This document shows positions 1 through 8,354 of a stretch of DNA of 64,000 nucleotides, piece after piece. The notes beneath the pieces were generated by a model, which saw only the letters and a program-made list of their open reading frames with translations, made no database searches and was not told the origin of the DNA. The translations under genes were made by a program, and so were the position numbers. The number at the start of each line of letters is the position of its first letter. Within the stretch, counting starts at the first letter, position 1. This DNA is from JAANXG01 sp963731035 (GTDB lineage Bacteria; Pseudomonadota; Gammaproteobacteria; Arenicellales; JAANXG01). The DNA lies in assembly GCA_963731035.1 (NCBI GenBank), contig CAVSUY010000017.1, positions 186,001 through 250,000 of the forward strand, given 5' to 3'.

Positions 1-7
1 ATCAATG

Positions 8-217
8 TCAGTTTGTCTCTATCTTCGAGGTTTCGTTCCCCCCGTTCACGGGGGGGACGACTTCGTCGTTCACGATCGCCAACACTTCGCCGGGCTCTTC
101 CTCAATGCCCAGCCTGGCCATGGCCTCGGCGACGGTCAAAGGACGATCGGATTCGATTGCGCCGCTGTGATCGGCGTAGCGCTTGAGATCGCCGCCGAGC
201 TTCACCTCGATACGCAT
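8..217 (-). CDS. MoaD/ThiS-like small sulfur-carrier protein
   Basis: A 69-residue beta-grasp-type protein. The start chosen is the ATG at 217, whose first base overlaps the TGA of the upstream aldehyde oxidoreductase (TGATG coupling). The N-terminus MRIEVKLGGDLKRY and the late PPVNGG are typical of MoaD-like carriers, which give sulfur to pterin cofactors through a C-terminal Gly-Gly thiocarboxylate. Two things are odd. Nine residues (NETSKIETN) follow the Gly-Gly, and the segment before PPVNGG that usually carries a GD turn and a beta strand seems to be missing, so the protein is short for the family. It may serve cofactor assembly for its neighbour, or be a decayed or specialised copy. Confidence 0.72.
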   Translation of the reverse strand: MRIEVKLGGDLKRYADHSGAIESDRPLTVAEAMARLGIEEEPGEVLAIVNDEVVPPVNGGNETSKIETN

Positions 218-2040
218 CAAATCTGAAGCCGCTGCAGCACTGTTTCTGGAATACTGCCGTCTCTGTTCCAGCCCCGCAGCTCGTAATACTCCTTGAGCAT
301 CTTGTCCAGCTCGCACACCTTGCCCTTGGCCGTGCCGCCGGGGGCAGGGGTTTCGAGCAGGCGTTTGGGCAGGGTGTCGTCGGCGCCGGTAAATCCGGCC
401 AATTCATTGAAATGCCGCTCCAACACCCAGATGCGCTCGCCGGTCTGCCTGAGGTCATTCTTGGTCCACTCGCGGCCGCACGCGGCATTGAGCAACTCGC
501 GGTAGTCGTCGAACTCCCACCCACCGCCGAGTGGAAACACGCACAGGCCGGATGAGTCCACCAACGCGATGGCGTCCTGGGAGTTGCGGATGGGTTTGGC
601 CTTGCCGTTTCCGGACTGGTCAGTGGTATCCTGCTTGAAGGCGTCATGCTTCATGTGACAGGCGCCGCGGTTGCCAGTGGCGTAGCCCAGGCCCATACCC
701 TGGAGGGCGCGTGAATCGTAGCCGGCGAACTCCTGGCCCTTGACGTGCATGGCGATTTCCGGATGGCCGTACTTCTCACACAGCCTCTTGGAGCCCAGCC
801 CCAGCACCTGTCCGAATCCTTCGTACTTGCCGGTTTTCTCGATCATGGTGCATAAGGCTTCGGCGCTGCCGAACTTGAGTTCCACGCCGTCCGTTTCTTC
901 CTTGGTGATAACACCCATCTCGTACAGTTCCATCGCAGCCGCCAGGGTACCGCCGAAGGAGATGGGATCCATGCCGTGCTCGTTGGTGAGAAAGCCGGCG
1001 AAGGTGAGCGCGTCGATATCGTCGACTCCCACCATGGGTCCGAAGGCGAAAGCGGTCTCGTACTCCAGTCCGCCGCCGGCCTTCTGGTATTCGGGCCGGT
1101 CCTTGACCGTCCAGTGATTCGGATTGATATGACTCACCCGCTGGCAGGCGATGGTGCAGCCGAAGCAGGCCGCGTTCTGGATCATGTTACGGTGGCCGTC
1201 CTCCCCGCGCACCCACATGGCATCGGCATCGATCTTGTCCGCGCCGATGAATTGCACGGCCTGAAAATTGCGCGTCGGCAGCCCGCCGAAGGTGTTCATC
1301 GATGCCATCATGGCCTGGGTGCCGTTGTGGGACAGGCTCTTGCGGCTGCGGCTCCCGGCCAGTTTCTCATTGGTCTGCCGAACCACTTCGAGGAACTTAA
1401 CGGGATCGGCGACCGAGGTACCCCGCTTGCCGCGTACCGCGATGGCTTTCAGGTGCTTGCTGCCCATCACCGCGCCGACGCCGGTCCGGCCGGCAGCGCG
1501 ATCGGTGTCGTTCATGACGCAGGCATAGCGCACGCCGCATTCACCGGCCCGACCGATGGATGCGACCTTGATCTGCGGATCCTGGTGCTTCGTATGAATC
1601 CAGTCCTCGGTGAGCCATACGGTGGTGCCCCAGATCTCGTTCGCCGGAAGGATCTCAACCCGGTCATCCTCGATGTGCAGGTACACCGGTTGCTCGGCGC
1701 GGCCGCGGATCATCACCAGGTCGTAGCCTGCATTCTTCAGTTCGGCACCGAAACGGCCGCCGGAGTTGGAGCAGGCGATGGTATTGGTGAGGGCACCCTT
1801 GGTGATTACCGAGTAGCGAGAACTGGTGGAGGCGCTGGTGGCGGTGAGCGGACCGGTGGCGAAGATCAATACGTTCTCGGGGCTCATGGCATCGGCGGCC
1901 GGGTCCATGTTTTCGTACAGGTACTTGCTGCCCAGGCCGCGCTGGCCGATGTACTGGTCGGCCCAGGTCATGTTAAGCGGCTCGGCCTCGGCGGTTCCGC
2001 GGCTTAAATCCACGTTCAAAATACGTTTTTGCCAACCCAT
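217..2040 (-). CDS. Aldehyde ferredoxin oxidoreductase family protein (W/Mo-bispterin)
   Basis: A 607-residue protein of the tungsten-type aldehyde ferredoxin oxidoreductase family. It has the N-terminal bis-pterin-binding domain (about 1-205, beginning MGWQKRILNVDLS) and the helical domains with the [4Fe-4S] ligands C292-x2-C295-x3-C299 and a distal C500 (SSGLC). Family members oxidise aldehydes to acids using ferredoxin, or run the reverse reaction. AGGAGG lies 4 bases before the ATG. It is divergent from an aminotransferase and overlaps a MoaD-like gene. The natural aldehyde is unknown; a semialdehyde from the aminotransferase is an inference from position only. Tungsten versus molybdenum cannot be decided from sequence. 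Confidence 0.93.
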   Translation of the reverse strand: MGWQKRILNVDLSRGTAEAEPLNMTWADQYIGQRGLGSKYLYENMDPAADAMSPENVLIFATGPLTATSASTSSRYSVITKGALTNTIACSNSGGRFGAELKNAGYDLVMIRGRAEQPVYLHIEDDRVEILPANEIWGTTVWLTEDWIHTKHQDPQIKVASIGRAGECGVRYACVMNDTDRAAGRTGVGAVMGSKHLKAIAVRGKRGTSVADPVKFLEVVRQTNEKLAGSRSRKSLSHNGTQAMMASMNTFGGLPTRNFQAVQFIGADKIDADAMWVRGEDGHRNMIQNAACFGCTIACQRVSHINPNHWTVKDRPEYQKAGGGLEYETAFAFGPMVGVDDIDALTFAGFLTNEHGMDPISFGGTLAAAMELYEMGVITKEETDGVELKFGSAEALCTMIEKTGKYEGFGQVLGLGSKRLCEKYGHPEIAMHVKGQEFAGYDSRALQGMGLGYATGNRGACHMKHDAFKQDTTDQSGNGKAKPIRNSQDAIALVDSSGLCVFPLGGGWEFDDYRELLNAACGREWTKNDLRQTGERIWVLERHFNELAGFTGADDTLPKRLLETPAPGGTAKGKVCELDKMLKEYYELRGWNRDGSIPETVLQRLQI

Positions 2041-2192
2041 TCAGCCTCCTATAATAGGCAGGAATTCGTGCGTGATCAGTTGGGCCCATTTTGGGTGATT
2101 TCCCAGAAGATCACAATCAAGGCTCACTATTCACATGCCCGCGCGGCGAACCGACGCGGCGCGGGCAGGCAAACCCCACGCAGGTAATTTCC

Positions 2193-3569
2193 ATGGCCGA
2201 CAGCGCTTCCGATCTCAAGAACAAGGACATTCGATACAGCCTCCATCCCTACACACACCTTGCGGCGCACGAAGAGAAAGGCCCGCTCACCATAGAGCGG
2301 GGCGAGGACATTTATATCTGGGACAGTGACGGCAAGAAATACATCGAGGGCCTCGCGGGCCTGTGGTGCGTGTCGCTGGGGTTCAGCGAGAAACGCCTGG
2401 TGGAAGCGGCTCGCCACCAGCTGGACGTGCTGCCGTACACCCATACATTCGCCCACCGCTCCAGCCCGCCGGTCATCGAGCTGTACGAGAAGCTGATCAG
2501 CATGGCGCCGGAGCCCATGACCCGGGCGTTTTTTGTCAACTCGGGCTCGGAAGCGGTGGATACCGCCATCAAGTTCGTCTGGTACTACAACAACGCCCTC
2601 GACCGGCGGGACAAGAAGAAGGTCATATCCCGCAAGCGCGGCTACCACGGCGTCACCATCGCCGGGGGCAGCCTGACGGCCATTCCGTTGATGCAGAATG
2701 ATTTCGACCTGCCGCTGGACCGGTTCCTGCACACCGACACACCCGGCTACTACCGCTACGGCAAGGACGGGGAGTCCGAGGAGGACTTCGCTACCCGCCT
2801 GGCGGACAACCTCGATCGCCTGATCCAGGACGAAGGTCCTGATACGGTGGCCGCCTTCATCGCCGAGCCGGTGATGGGTGCGGGCGGCGTCATTCCGCCT
2901 CCGCGGACCTACTTCGAGAAGGTCCAGAAGGTGCTGCACAAGCACGACGTTCTGCTGATAGCCGACGAGGTGATCTGCGGTTTCGGCCGGACTGGCAGCA
3001 TGTGGGGCTCCCAGACCTACGGCATCGTGCCGGACATCGTCACCTGCGCCAAACAACTGTCCTCGGCCTACATCCCCATCGCCGGGGTCATGATCAGCGA
3101 CCGGATCTACCAGGTGTTCCGGGAGCAGAGCAAGAAGCTCGGGGCCCTGGGCACCGGCTATACTTACGGAGGACACCCGGTCGCCGCCGCGGTGGCACTG
3201 GAAACGCTCAAGATCTATGAGGAGCGCGATATCGTGGCTTACGTCAATGAAATCTCGCCGCTGTTTCAGAAGCGCCTGCGGGCACTGGGGGACCACCCTC
3301 TGGTGGGCGATGCGAGAGGCATCGGACTGATCGGCGGGTTGGAGATCGTCTCCGACAAGAAGACCCGCGCCCAGTACGATCCTTCCGAGAAGGCCGCCCC
3401 GAAAGTGTTCGACAAGGCCCTGGAAGAGGGGCTGGTGGTGCGGGCCCTGCCCGGGGATGCCATTGGCGTGTGCCCGCCGCTCATCATTACTCCGGAGCAG
3501 ATCGATGACTTGTTCGATCGCCTGGAACGGGCGTTCGACGCCGCGCGCTCCGAGTTGCCCGCCGGCTGA
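2193..3569 (+). CDS. Class III (omega-amino acid/diamine) aminotransferase
   Basis: A 458-residue fold-type I PLP enzyme counted from the ATG at 2193. The frame is open from 2091, but the upstream residues do not look like the family. Visible are NSGSEAVD (phosphate binding, near 116), ADEVICGFGRTG with the PLP-pairing D258, and the Schiff-base lysine K287 in TCAKQLSS. Such enzymes move an amino group from omega-amino acids, beta-alanine, taurine or polyamines to pyruvate or 2-oxoglutarate and release an aldehyde. The aldehyde oxidoreductase lies head-to-head and an ornithine decarboxylase-like gene is 2.5 kb away, which fits polyamine or amino-acid turnover. The exact substrate cannot be told. 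Confidence 0.92.
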   Translation: MADSASDLKNKDIRYSLHPYTHLAAHEEKGPLTIERGEDIYIWDSDGKKYIEGLAGLWCVSLGFSEKRLVEAARHQLDVLPYTHTFAHRSSPPVIELYEKLISMAPEPMTRAFFVNSGSEAVDTAIKFVWYYNNALDRRDKKKVISRKRGYHGVTIAGGSLTAIPLMQNDFDLPLDRFLHTDTPGYYRYGKDGESEEDFATRLADNLDRLIQDEGPDTVAAFIAEPVMGAGGVIPPPRTYFEKVQKVLHKHDVLLIADEVICGFGRTGSMWGSQTYGIVPDIVTCAKQLSSAYIPIAGVMISDRIYQVFREQSKKLGALGTGYTYGGHPVAAAVALETLKIYEERDIVAYVNEISPLFQKRLRALGDHPLVGDARGIGLIGGLEIVSDKKTRAQYDPSEKAAPKVFDKALEEGLVVRALPGDAIGVCPPLIITPEQIDDLFDRLERAFDAARSELPAG

Positions 3570-3626
3570 GGATCGAAGTTGCGGCCAGCCGCCGGAGTCC
3601 CAATGGGTGAACCAGAGGTACATGCA

Positions 3627-4181
3627 ATGACCAGTCGATTTGTCGCCATCGTCACGCTGCTGCTGGGCCTCGCCGCCGGCACGGCCCAAGCCGACCAGAA
3701 CGCGAAGAACCTGGGCCCGTTATTCAAAGAGCTGTACGCCGCTAAACATCCCATCACCGCATCGCAGCTGGAGCGGGAAATATGGCGCACCTGGCAGGAC
3801 AGCGGCGACAAAGAGGTGAACAAGGAGCTGCAGGCCGGCATCGGCGCCATGTCTGACGGCGAGTACGAGGAGTCTATCGATCGCTTTAGCAAGGTGATCG
3901 AAATGGACCCAGACTTCGCCGAGGGCTGGAACAAGCGGGCTACGGCCTATTATCTGAACGGCGAGCTGGCCAAGTCCATGCAGGATATTCAAAAGACCCT
4001 GAGCCTGGAGCCCCGGCACTTCGGCGCCATATCCGGTATGGGGTTGATCTTCCTGCAGGAGGGGGACGAGCGGGCTGCGCTGAAAGCTTTCGAGGAAGTA
4101 TTGAAGATCTATCCGATGGCCCCGACCGCCAGCATGCAGGTGGAACGGCTGAAAAAGAAACTGGACGGACCGGGCGTTTAA
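3627..4181 (+). CDS. Exported TPR-repeat protein
   Basis: A 184-residue protein starting at the ATG at 3627 (AGAGG about 10 bases upstream). Residues 1-22 form a signal peptide ending in AQA. After an alpha-helical stretch there are two or three tetratricopeptide repeats, recognisable from YEESIDRFSKVIEMDPDFAEGWNKR, split by the usual helix turns, then AKSMQDIQKTLSLEPRH and AALKAFEEVLKIYP. TPRs bind partner proteins; here it probably works in the periplasm. It follows the aminotransferase by 57 bases and may be co-transcribed with it, but no functional link is evident. Confidence 0.85.
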   Translation: MTSRFVAIVTLLLGLAAGTAQADQNAKNLGPLFKELYAAKHPITASQLEREIWRTWQDSGDKEVNKELQAGIGAMSDGEYEESIDRFSKVIEMDPDFAEGWNKRATAYYLNGELAKSMQDIQKTLSLEPRHFGAISGMGLIFLQEGDERAALKAFEEVLKIYPMAPTASMQVERLKKKLDGPGV

Positions 4182-4344
4182 AATTGTATCCGTGGGGGGT
4201 CTTGATGACGCATGCCATGTGTTGTTGTTTCGAATTTCGGGTCACGGCCGGTTTGATCGGCCGCCCTGGAACGGCCTCGTTCCGCGGCGGTCGGGCAAAA
4301 TGAAGCGGATGCATTCGCGGCCGCGGGCGGCCGCAACCACTCCA

Positions 4345-5019
4345 ATGTCGACCGGTCAGTTGTCGGCCGAACCTTCGTTCGACCCCCGGGAGCGGTTTGC
4401 CCGACTGCTGCAGCGTTTTGGCGCCGGCGCCCACGTCGAGAACGTGTGGTCGCTTCTTCTCCGCTGCTATTCGGAGCCGGACCGGCATTACCACAATCTC
4501 GATCACATCCGCACATGCCTGGAACGGCTGGACGAGGTCCGGGACAGCCTGCGCGACCCGGACGCGGCGGAGCTGGCATTGTGGTTTCACGATGCCGTGT
4601 ACGAGCCAACCGCCGTCGACAACGAGCTGCGCAGCGCGTTGTTGTTCGACCGACAGCTGGGCGTGTTTCTCCCGACCGAGCGCGCCGACCACGTGCACGC
4701 TATGATCATGGCCACCGTGCATCCGAGCGACTCGGCGGACAATGACGCACGGTTCGTTGCGGATATAGACTTGGCCGGCTTCGCGCAGCCGCGCGGCGAC
4801 TTCATGCGTGTGACGGGCCTGCTGCGCAGGGAATGCATCCACCTGACGGATTCGCAATTCCAGCTGGGGACGCTGGCCTTCTTCAGGAAGATCCTCGGGC
4901 GGCCCACGATCTACCTGACCGAGTATTTTCTGGCAGGCTACGAGCAGCGGGCGCGGCGGAATCTGTGCGACCTGGTCGGGGAACTGGAAGCGGAGCAAGC
5001 TGCGAAGACAGGGCAGTGA
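4345..5019 (+). CDS. Predicted HD-type metal-dependent phosphohydrolase (COG4339-like)
   Basis: About 224 residues from the ATG at 4345 (MSTGQLSAEP). The frame is open from 4192 with other possible ATGs at 4300 and 4306. The protein has HYHNLDHIRTCL, LWFHDAVYEPTAVDNE and a later DIDLAGF, a histidine/aspartate pattern of HD-domain hydrolases in the family once misnamed after an NMDA receptor subunit. The substrate is unknown. It ends just before a paired REP-like palindrome and converges on the decarboxylase gene. Confidence 0.8.
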   Translation: MSTGQLSAEPSFDPRERFARLLQRFGAGAHVENVWSLLLRCYSEPDRHYHNLDHIRTCLERLDEVRDSLRDPDAAELALWFHDAVYEPTAVDNELRSALLFDRQLGVFLPTERADHVHAMIMATVHPSDSADNDARFVADIDLAGFAQPRGDFMRVTGLLRRECIHLTDSQFQLGTLAFFRKILGRPTIYLTEYFLAGYEQRARRNLCDLVGELEAEQAAKTGQ

Positions 5020-5028
5020 TTGTCTAAA

Positions 5029-5112
5029 GGATCGCGGCTGAAGCCGCTCCTGCATCCGTCACTCGTCGCAGCACGGAACCACGGATTGCAGGGGCGGCCT
5101 CAGCCGCGATCC
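5029..5112. repeat. Paired REP-like palindrome (copy A)
   Basis: Two inverted units, at 5029-5058 and 5082-5112, share the core ATCGCGGCTGAAGCCGC followed by CTCCTGC in one orientation and a slightly degenerate inverse in the other. Each unit is itself palindromic (GCGGCTGAAGCCGC). The element fills the gap between two convergent genes. The same core occurs at 10300, 29613 and 43940. It resembles REP/BIME sequences common in gammaproteobacteria and may also end transcription from both sides. Confidence 0.8.
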
Positions 5113-5115
5113 CCG

Positions 5116-6255
5116 CTACCGATACACGGATTGAACATCTACGAAGGTTTCTGCCGAAAACCCATTGAAGCGCGTGGCACCTGAATTGCTGTAGGCGCCG
5201 AGTTGGCCGATCTCGATCCAGTCACCCTCCCGAATGTCGTCCGGCAGTTCGAACTTGTTGGGCAGGATGTCCATGGAGTCGCAGGTGGGCCCGTAGACGG
5301 TGAACTTCTCCGTCTGCGGTGAGACCGGGCGATTGAGCCGAATCAACCGCATGGGCAAGTCGATCCGGGTCAATACCAACTCTGACAGGCTTCCGTAAAT
5401 GCCGTCGTTGATGTAGATCGAGTCTCTTTTGCGCAGCAATACCTGAACGAGAAGGGAGCAGTAATCCGCCACCAGCGCGCGCCCCGGCTCGCACATCAAA
5501 ACGACGTCGCGGCGCAGACGCATGTTCTTGAGCTCGTCGGTGATCGCGGCGAAATAGTCTTCTATCGGCGCTATCTCCTGGCCCGGGTAGTACGCCGGGA
5601 ACCCGCCGCCGACGTCCAGATAGTCGATATTGACGCCTGACTTCTCAATGACTTGCGCGCACAAAGCCAGCGCGTCACGGTATGCCTGGGCCGTCTGGCA
5701 CTGGGAGCCGACGTGGAACGCCAGCCCGCAGCGCAGGCCTTCCTTACGCACCGCCGCCAGCAGCGCCACCGCCTCTTCGAACGGCGCCCCGAACTTCGAC
5801 GCGAGATCGATCAGGACTTTGCTCTCCGTGGTCTTGAGGCGCACGTGCACTACGATACCGTCGCCGCCGGTGCTTTCCAGGATTTTCTCCAGCTCGGAGC
5901 GGTGATCCACGACGAAATGCCTCACCCCATAGACCTCGTAGGCGGTGCGGATGACCGCCCGCGGCTTCGCCGGGTTCATGAAATAGGCTTCGGCGTCCCG
6001 GTGGGCTTCCCGGACCTGGGCGATCTCGGCCAGCGAGGCAGTATCGAAATGTCGGATTCCCGCCTCATAGAGGGTGTCGATAACCCTCGGATAAGGGTTG
6101 CACTTCACGGCGTACAACACTCGCCCGGGAAATGCATCCACGAACCGGCGACCGTGGGCCGCCAGGCCGGCCAGGTCCAGACAGTACACCGGGTAGCTGG
6201 GTGTCAGCGCCTCGGCGACCGCCCGCGCATCGCTGTAAACAGGTCTCTTATGCAT
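5116..6255 (-). CDS. Ornithine/lysine decarboxylase (alanine-racemase fold, PLP)
   Basis: A 379-residue fold-type III PLP decarboxylase. The PLP lysine is K51 in YAVKCNPYP, followed by H181 (HVGSQ), the glycine loop DVGGGFP (215-221), E256-P-G-R and the second-subunit catalytic cysteine C325 in YGPTCDSMD. The last motif separates ornithine/lysine decarboxylases from diaminopimelate decarboxylases. It therefore most likely makes putrescine (or cadaverine) from ornithine (or lysine) in the cytoplasm. About 185 bases upstream hold no gene and probably its promoter. Substrate choice between ornithine and lysine is not certain. Confidence 0.9.
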   Translation of the reverse strand: MHKRPVYSDARAVAEALTPSYPVYCLDLAGLAAHGRRFVDAFPGRVLYAVKCNPYPRVIDTLYEAGIRHFDTASLAEIAQVREAHRDAEAYFMNPAKPRAVIRTAYEVYGVRHFVVDHRSELEKILESTGGDGIVVHVRLKTTESKVLIDLASKFGAPFEEAVALLAAVRKEGLRCGLAFHVGSQCQTAQAYRDALALCAQVIEKSGVNIDYLDVGGGFPAYYPGQEIAPIEDYFAAITDELKNMRLRRDVVLMCEPGRALVADYCSLLVQVLLRKRDSIYINDGIYGSLSELVLTRIDLPMRLIRLNRPVSPQTEKFTVYGPTCDSMDILPNKFELPDDIREGDWIEIGQLGAYSNSGATRFNGFSAETFVDVQSVYR

Positions 6256-6440
6256 GTGGTATCACAAGGTATTGTTAGCGAAGCGGCGGCAACTCACAAA
6301 CCAATGCGAAACGAAACCGTGGTGGTTTCTATCCTGTTCCTGCTTTTCCGAGTCGCTTGGTGTACGGCACCCGCGGATTGTCGCGAGGATGCCACGCTAC
6401 GCTGTTGGGGATACGGACGATAGCAACATTCCATGCATAG

Positions 6441-7151
6441 TCACAGGTGCGTCTTGCGAAAATATTCCAGCTTCTTTCTCTGCCGGCCGTTGTCGCCGAA
6501 GTTGTCCGGCGTCAGCCACGACTCGAAGGCGGCTTTCATCGCCGGCCACTCGCTGTCGAGGATCGAGAACCAGGCGGTATCGCGGTTGCGCCCCTTGTAG
6601 ATCGTCGCCTGCCGGAAAATCCCCTCGTAAGAGAAGCCCAGGCGCCGCGCGGCCGCGCACGAAGGTTGGTTCAATGCATCGCATTTCCACTCGTAGCGCC
6701 GGTAGCCAAGCGCGAAGGCGCGGGCCATCATCAGGTACATGGCCTCGGTGGCGGCGGGCGTCCTCTGCAGCCGCGGTGAGAAGTTGATGTGGCCCACCTC
6801 GATGAAGCCGCTGGCCGGAGTAATACGCAGGTAGCTCGCCACGCCGACCGCCAGTCCGCTGGCAGCGTCGACCACGGCGTGGAAAAGCGGGTCGTCCCCC
6901 GTGCACTGCATGTGCATCCATTCGCGATACTCGTTGAGGGACGCAAATGGTCCATAGGGGAGGTAGGTCCAGTTTCGGTTTTCTGTGTCAAGCCCGTTGG
7001 CTTCGAACAACTCCTCGGCATGACGGCCTGGATCCAAGTGCTCCACTCGACACAGTCGGCCGGCCATGGCGTCGAGGGAAGGCAGCGACGGCGGGCTCCA
7101 ATCCGGCACGGGATCCCCGACGGGTTGTCCAAGTTCATTTGTCTGTGTCAT
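6441..7151 (-). CDS. GNAT-family N-acetyltransferase (RimJ/RimL type)
   Basis: A 236-residue protein starting at the ATG at 7151 (MTQTNELGQP); the frame runs on to 7220 without family character. It shows the RimJ/RimL-like pattern FIEVGHINFSPRLQRTPAATEAMYLM (split over strand beta4 and helix alpha3), YEWKCDALNQPSCAAARRLGF and YEGIFRQATIYKGRNRDT. The family transfers acetyl groups to amino groups of proteins or small molecules. The substrate is unknown, and neighbours give no clear clue. Confidence 0.9.
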   Translation of the reverse strand: MTQTNELGQPVGDPVPDWSPPSLPSLDAMAGRLCRVEHLDPGRHAEELFEANGLDTENRNWTYLPYGPFASLNEYREWMHMQCTGDDPLFHAVVDAASGLAVGVASYLRITPASGFIEVGHINFSPRLQRTPAATEAMYLMMARAFALGYRRYEWKCDALNQPSCAAARRLGFSYEGIFRQATIYKGRNRDTAWFSILDSEWPAMKAAFESWLTPDNFGDNGRQRKKLEYFRKTHL

Positions 7152-7260
7152 GACTGTCTCGTTGTATGGTTGTCTGCACGAGACGCCGTCGGCACCGGCG
7201 CGTCCCCCGTGGGTGGGCATTTTATGCCGACACTCAGGCTGTTATCCAATCAGACAACAT

Positions 7261-8283
7261 CTAACGGGGTGAGTCGTTTGCCCCGGCCTTACAGCAGGCA
7301 CGGATTGATTCGTACAGTTCGTCCTCCATGGAGATGCCGCCCCGGGCCGCTTCCGCAGCACGTTCCTGGCGAGCCTTCCCCGGAATATGACATCCCAGCG
7401 AAGCAAGCCGCACGAGATAGTGATCGATGCGTTTCCCGGCATCGCCACCTGCCATGGACTGCAGGTCCATGGCCAGGAACCACTGCCCCACATCGGGACA
7501 GTCGGTTCCTTCGGCGAAGGACGCGGCATCGATCGACCAGTTGCCTCCGCCAAGACCCGCCGCCAGCAACTCCACCAACAGCGCGATGTTGGATCCCTTG
7601 CGGCCGCCGAACGAATTGAAGGACCCCTGCAGGGCACGCCCAGGGTCGCGAGTGGGTCGGCCGTCGCTGTCCAGCGCCCAGTCGCCGGGTATGGGCTCGC
7701 CTCTGTTCCGCGCAGCGTGGACATCAACCAGAGTGCAGGCACTGGTGGACTGGTCGACGAGAAGTGGTGCTTGCCCGGGTCTCGGAAATGCGAAGGAGAT
7801 CGGATTGGTGCTGAATATCGCCCGCCGTGCCCCGGAGGGAGCCACTGCGGCCGGCCCGGCATTGGTGGCGGCGATGGCGGCGAACCCGTTTTGTGCCAGC
7901 CGGTCCGGGAAGTAGCCCAGCGCGCCGCAGGTGTAGGTGTTGCGGATGGTCAACAGCGCGACGCCCAGCTCCCGCACCATGGATACGAACTCATCCAGCG
8001 CGCGATCGAACGCGTAGTGGGTGAATCCTGAATGTGCGTCCGCTTCCAACAGTCCCGGTTTGGTCCGCCGTATGATCGGCTCGACCCGGCCATTGATCGC
8101 GCCCCGGCGCAGCGCCTGGCAGTAGCAGGGCAGGTGTTCGAAACCAACGTTTGTCCTGCCCATGGCATGCGCCGACACCACTGCCTTGGCCACGGAGTGC
8201 GCCGGGGCAACCGCCGCCCCGCTCCCGGTGAGTGCGCGCGTCGCCAGGTCGGTGGCCTGATCGATGGTCAGATGATGGGTCAT
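7261..8283 (-). CDS. Malate/L-lactate dehydrogenase-type (Ldh2) oxidoreductase
   Basis: A 340-residue protein from the ATG at 8283 (MTHHLTIDQATDLATRAL). It belongs to the NAD(P)-dependent Ldh2/MDG family that reduces 2-oxoacids or imino acids (malate, sulfolactate, ureidoglycolate, delta-1-piperideine-2-carboxylate). Family landmarks are the GHAMGRTN-type helix (here SAHAMGRTNVGFEHL), the NTYTCGALGYF segment where many relatives have a catalytic histidine (N-x-x-H-x-G), ATNAGPAAVAPSGA, STNPISFAFP and the late GSNIALLVELL. The position usually read as histidine appears as T-C in NTYTCGALG, which deserves checking. It is divergent from an MFS transporter 71 bases away, which may carry its substrate. 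Confidence 0.87.
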   Translation of the reverse strand: MTHHLTIDQATDLATRALTGSGAAVAPAHSVAKAVVSAHAMGRTNVGFEHLPCYCQALRRGAINGRVEPIIRRTKPGLLEADAHSGFTHYAFDRALDEFVSMVRELGVALLTIRNTYTCGALGYFPDRLAQNGFAAIAATNAGPAAVAPSGARRAIFSTNPISFAFPRPGQAPLLVDQSTSACTLVDVHAARNRGEPIPGDWALDSDGRPTRDPGRALQGSFNSFGGRKGSNIALLVELLAAGLGGGNWSIDAASFAEGTDCPDVGQWFLAMDLQSMAGGDAGKRIDHYLVRLASLGCHIPGKARQERAAEAARGGISMEDELYESIRACCKAGANDSPR

Positions 8284-8354
8284 GGAATGCAAACGACTGA
8301 AACGCACACCGGGCAACGGCGTCCGGTGTCCGGGGATCATATACACTATACCTG

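Noticed and set aside
976..2007. Plus-strand open frame of 343 codons opposite the aldehyde oxidoreductase
   Set aside because: Shadow of the AOR gene; no domain and biased composition.
2127..3689. Long minus-strand open frame of 520 codons opposite the aminotransferase gene
   Set aside because: It is antisense to a gene with clear PLP motifs, has the His/Arg/Gly-rich composition of a GC-rich shadow frame and matches no family.
3940..5055. Minus-strand open frame of 371 codons over the TPR and HD genes
   Set aside because: Crosses two real genes and their gap, without any recognisable motif.
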